NCBI GenBank assembly: GCA_005798205.1
Contig: SYKJ01000152.1
Location: 1 to 10,632, forward strand
Length of the DNA stretch: 10,632 nt
Origin: Bacteroidota bacterium
GTDB taxonomy: Bacteria > Bacteroidota > Bacteroidia > Flavobacteriales > Crocinitomicaceae
Direction of reading: 5' to 3'
In this document: positions 8,264 through 10,632 of the stretch, in pieces
Layout of the letters: the number at the start of each line of letters is the position of its first letter
Position numbering within the stretch: the stretch's first letter is position 1
The notes under the pieces: generated by a model
The model's database searches: none
What the model was told of the DNA's origin: nothing
The model's input: only the letters and a program-made list of their open reading frames with translations
Translations under genes and position numbers: made by a program

Positions 8264-9061
8264 ATGAAATTATTTTTAACCTTTTGTTTATTTAGTTTTG
8301 TTTCATCATTTCTCTCACAAACAACAATACTTGATTCTGACTTTCAACAAGGGATTCCATCAAATTATACAATTGTTGATAATGATTTTAATTCCCCAAA
8401 CATTCAAGTTGCAAATTTTACAAGCGCATGGATTGGAATAGTTGACCCCGAAGATTCAACAAATAAAGTGGCTGGAGCAACATCTTATTTTATATCAGAA
8501 GATACAGCAAGTCGTTGGCTCATAACTCCTGCCCTCTCTCTTTCAACTTTCGGGAATTTTATCTCCTGGAAAGCAAAATCGCACGACCCATCATTTCCAG
8601 ACAGTTACTTGGTTTTAGTTTCCACAACAGACAATCAAATTAGCAGTTTTACTGATACTATTGGAGATATTGAGCAAGAAAATTTTGAGTGGACAAGCAG
8701 AGAGGTAAATCTTAGCGAAAATGGATACAATGACTCAACAATCTACGTTGCCTTTGTTAATACAACCTATGATGGATTTATTTTATATTTGGATTCTATC
8801 CAAGCTCGAACAGAAGACCCCGTCGGATATTTAGAATTAAGTTCTCCAGAGATTCGTGTTTTTCCAAATCCAACAGCTGACTTTTGTACTGTTTATGCTG
8901 ATAAACCCATAAAATCAATTACAATATCCGATTTTGAAGGTCGAATTATTGCTACTTCAACAGAGCATACAATAGATATGCAAAATTTTAAAAGTGGTTG
9001 TTATTTAATTTCCATAAATTTAGGAAATCACCTAGTTACAAAACGTATAGTTAAGTTCTAG
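8264..9061 (+). CDS. T9SS-secreted protein with cleaved-adhesin/choice-of-anchor J domain
   Basis: 265 residues. A short signal peptide covers about 1-18 (MKLF, then a Phe/Leu/Ser-rich hydrophobic stretch ending near SFLS). The body (about 20-182) is a single beta-sandwich of the cleaved adhesin / choice-of-anchor J type: it opens with LDSDFQQGIPSNYTIVDND and later shows SRWLITPALSL at 83-93, ISWKAKSHD at 100-108, a DSYLVLVSTT strand at 113-122 and a closing YLDSIQ at 175-180. A type A T9SS sorting domain fills about 194-265, with VFPNP at 199-203, a GRI turn near 226-228 and KSGCYLISI at 243-251. Such domains often bind glycans or act as accessory modules of larger enzymes; here the module stands alone with no catalytic part, so an adhesin or matrix role is only inferred. 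It lies between cytosolic genes, 15 nt after the DUF4268 gene and 2 nt before the HD hydrolase gene. Confidence 0.85.
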   Translation: MKLFLTFCLFSFVSSFLSQTTILDSDFQQGIPSNYTIVDNDFNSPNIQVANFTSAWIGIVDPEDSTNKVAGATSYFISEDTASRWLITPALSLSTFGNFISWKAKSHDPSFPDSYLVLVSTTDNQISSFTDTIGDIEQENFEWTSREVNLSENGYNDSTIYVAFVNTTYDGFILYLDSIQARTEDPVGYLELSSPEIRVFPNPTADFCTVYADKPIKSITISDFEGRIIATSTEHTIDMQNFKSGCYLISINLGNHLVTKRIVKF

Positions 9062-9063
9062 TT

Positions 9064-9714
9064 TTGGAAAACAAGCTAATAGAAAAAGTTCGAAAGCACA
9101 TTCAAAAACAATTTGAAACGAAAGAAGGCAGTCATGATTGGTTTCACATTGAACGTGTTTTAAAAATGGCGCAACATATTCAGACAAAAGAAGGCGGCGA
9201 CCTAGAAATAATTTCCCTGACAGCTCTTTTACACGACATTGCAGATCATAAATACAATAATAATAATTTTGAAATTGGTTCTGAACAGGCCTATAAACTA
9301 TTGATTTCAGAAGGCGCAAAGCATGAATTAGCAAAAAATGTCGCAGATTTAGTCGCTGTAATTTCTTTCAAAGGAAGCGAGGTAAATGATCAAAAAACAA
9401 GCATTGAAGGACAAATTGTAAGAGATGCTGATCGTTTAGATGCAATTGGTGCAATTGGAATTGCTCGCGCTTTTGCATATGGAGGAAGTAAATCTCGACC
9501 GCTTTATAATCCTGATATTTCTCCAATAATGCACGCATCAAAAGAAGAATATGCTAAGTCAAAAAGTCATACAGTGAATCATTTTTACGAAAAATTACTT
9601 TTACTCAAAGACAGAATGGAAACTAAAACTGCAATGGAAATCGCAGAAAAAAGACATGAGATTATGCTAAAGTTTTTAGACGACTTTAAAAAAGAATGGA
9701 GCCTTGCTTTTTAA
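9064..9714 (+). CDS. HD-domain phosphohydrolase (YedJ/YpgQ-like)
   Basis: 216 residues with the metal-dependent HD fold: His28 in SHDWFHIERV, His57-Asp58 in ALLHDIADHK, and Asp121 in RDADRLDAIGAIGIARAF supply the four usual metal ligands. Further family marks are the YGGSKSRPLYNP segment at 139-150, HTVNHFYEKLLLLKDRM at 169-185 and AEKRHEIM at 194-201. E. coli YedJ and B. subtilis YpgQ are the relatives I recall; YpgQ is reported as a nucleotide pyrophosphohydrolase, so nucleotide clean-up is a plausible but unproven role. The start is TTG at 9064: the only in-frame ATG nearby (Met35) would remove the first metal-binding histidine, and TTG lies 2 nt after the upstream stop. Convergent with recN, 84 nt apart. 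Confidence 0.92.
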   Translation: MENKLIEKVRKHIQKQFETKEGSHDWFHIERVLKMAQHIQTKEGGDLEIISLTALLHDIADHKYNNNNFEIGSEQAYKLLISEGAKHELAKNVADLVAVISFKGSEVNDQKTSIEGQIVRDADRLDAIGAIGIARAFAYGGSKSRPLYNPDISPIMHASKEEYAKSKSHTVNHFYEKLLLLKDRMETKTAMEIAEKRHEIMLKFLDDFKKEWSLAF

Positions 9715-9798
9715 TGTATTAAACCTCTATTCATCTTAATAAAAAATAATTCAGTAAAATTTTCAACAAGTTTAAAAAATAAAAAGATTCTTCAGTTA
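9715..9798. other. Convergent intergenic region between HD hydrolase and recN
   Basis: The 84-nt spacer where two genes meet tail to tail is almost entirely A and T. No GC-containing hairpin followed by a T-run is visible on either strand; the best symmetry is a short AAAATTTT near 9757-9764. Termination is needed here in both directions but its signal is not apparent by eye. Confidence 0.4.
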
Positions 9799-10632
9799 TT
9801 AGCTAGAAATTAGATTCTGAGCATTAACCATCGCTGCATCTGTAATTTTTTCACCACTCATTAATCGTGCAATTTCGCTAATTCTTTCCTGCTCAAGTAA
9901 ATAATGAACTTTTATCTTCATTTGCTTATTTTCAATATTTTTACTCACACATAAGTGATTCTCTGCTTTTGCTGCCACTTGAGGAAGGTGAGAAATTGCC
10001 AGCAGTTGAACTTTTGAACCCATTTGCCTTAATAAAACGCCCATTTTCTGAGCTACTTCACCAGAGACACCAGTATCTATTTCGTCAAATAAAATTGTTG
10101 TCAATTCTCTTTTTTCAGAAACAAGCTTTTGAAGAGCCAACATCAAACGGGAAAGTTCGCCCCCACTCGCTGCTTTTTCAATAGCAATAGGTTCAACTCC
10201 AAAATTTGCAGAAAATAAAAAAGCACAAGATGTTAAACCCGATGAGCTCAAATCTTGATTTAAGCTGAGATTAAAATCTAATTTTGTGTGAGGAAGTTTT
10301 AAATCTGATAATATCTTCTGAAGTTGTGAAAGAATATTCGGCTCTGCTTTTAATCGTTTATCATGCAAAATCATTGCTTTTTCGCGAGTTAAATTCTCGA
10401 GTTTAGAAACCTGTAATTTTATTTCTGCAACTTCTTTCTCAAGGCCCTCTATCTTTTCTACTTTTTCTTGCAAGCGAACTTCAAGTAATTTTAATTGATC
10501 CTGATCAGTCACGCGGTGCTTATTAATTGCTGAATTAAAAGCATCTAAAGAAGTTTGCAATTCAATTAATTTCCTTGGATCAACTTGTGCATTTTCAAAA
10601 TGATTCAGAGAATCATTTGATAAATCTTTAAT
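9799..10632 (-). CDS. recN: DNA repair protein RecN, C-terminal half; 5' end outside window
   Basis: The frame stays open to the right edge (24 more residues, ending in NAQVDPRKLIE, precede the Met at 10558-10560), so 277 C-terminal residues of a protein usually near 550 are present. RecN is an SMC-like ATPase acting early in double-strand break repair by recombination. The fragment begins in the second coiled-coil arm (Glu/Lys/Leu-rich, about 10370-10520) and continues into the ABC ATPase lobe: signature ASGGELSRLMLALQ (coded from 10170 downward), Walker B TILFDEID (10098-10075) with DTGVSG behind it, and the switch histidine in AISHLPQVAAKAE (His codon 9990-9988). The end, ARLMSGEKITDAAMVNAQ, is the normal RecN finish. 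The N-terminal Walker A half lies outside. Stop TAA is on the complement of 9799-9801. All visible motifs are intact. Confidence 0.96.
   Translation of the reverse strand: MKDLSNDSLNHFENAQVDPRKLIELQTSLDAFNSAINKHRVTDQDQLKLLEVRLQEKVEKIEGLEKEVAEIKLQVSKLENLTREKAMILHDKRLKAEPNILSQLQKILSDLKLPHTKLDFNLSLNQDLSSSGLTSCAFLFSANFGVEPIAIEKAASGGELSRLMLALQKLVSEKRELTTILFDEIDTGVSGEVAQKMGVLLRQMGSKVQLLAISHLPQVAAKAENHLCVSKNIENKQMKIKVHYLLEQERISEIARLMSGEKITDAAMVNAQNLISS

Noticed and set aside
9032..9334. Minus-strand 100-codon frame over the start of the HD hydrolase
   Set aside because: It opposes the frame with the complete HD metal-binding motifs and spans the junction with the upstream gene; no family resemblance.
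9969..10184. Plus-strand 71-codon frame inside recN
   Set aside because: Antisense shadow of the RecN ATPase lobe; the minus frame carries the signature and Walker B motifs.

Overview
The window looks like ordinary chromosome from a low-GC member of Bacteroidota, most likely Flavobacteriales (a Crocinitomicaceae/Fluviicola-type organism is a guess). Evidence: two secreted proteins end in type IX secretion (T9SS) sorting domains with a 'FPNP' motif; YidC and PyrG have Bacteroidota-style sequences; starts are preceded by A-rich stretches with no clear Shine-Dalgarno; and there are TAnnTTT-type promoter-like elements. No tRNA, rRNA, CRISPR array, insertion sequence or phage gene was seen.

Layout. 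2-523 (+): C-terminal third of a COG2509-type FAD-dependent dehydrogenase, cut by the window edge. 643-1236 (+): PaaY/CaiE-type hexapeptide (gamma-carbonic-anhydrase-like) protein, 4 nt upstream of 1241-3604 (+), a 787-residue T9SS-secreted protein carrying a lysyl oxidase (LOX) domain. 3682-8248 (+): a very tight run of pyrG (CTP synthase), yidC (membrane insertase), a small transaldolase and a DUF4268 protein, with junctions of 1-nt overlap, 3 nt and 2 nt. 8264-9061 (+): a short T9SS protein with a cleaved-adhesin/choice-of-anchor-J domain, then after 2 nt an HD-domain phosphohydrolase (9064-9714) starting at TTG. 9799-10632 (-): C-terminal half of recN, convergent with the preceding gene and cut by the right edge.

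Most of the content is housekeeping: nucleotide synthesis, membrane protein insertion, central carbon metabolism, DNA repair and nucleotide clean-up. The item most worth attention is the LOX protein. All residues that bind copper and build the lysyl tyrosylquinone cofactor in animal lysyl oxidases have counterparts here, inside an otherwise bacterial surface or secreted protein that also has a dockerin-like calcium-binding module. I found no convincing undescribed multi-gene system; the genes beside the LOX protein give no clear clue to its substrate.
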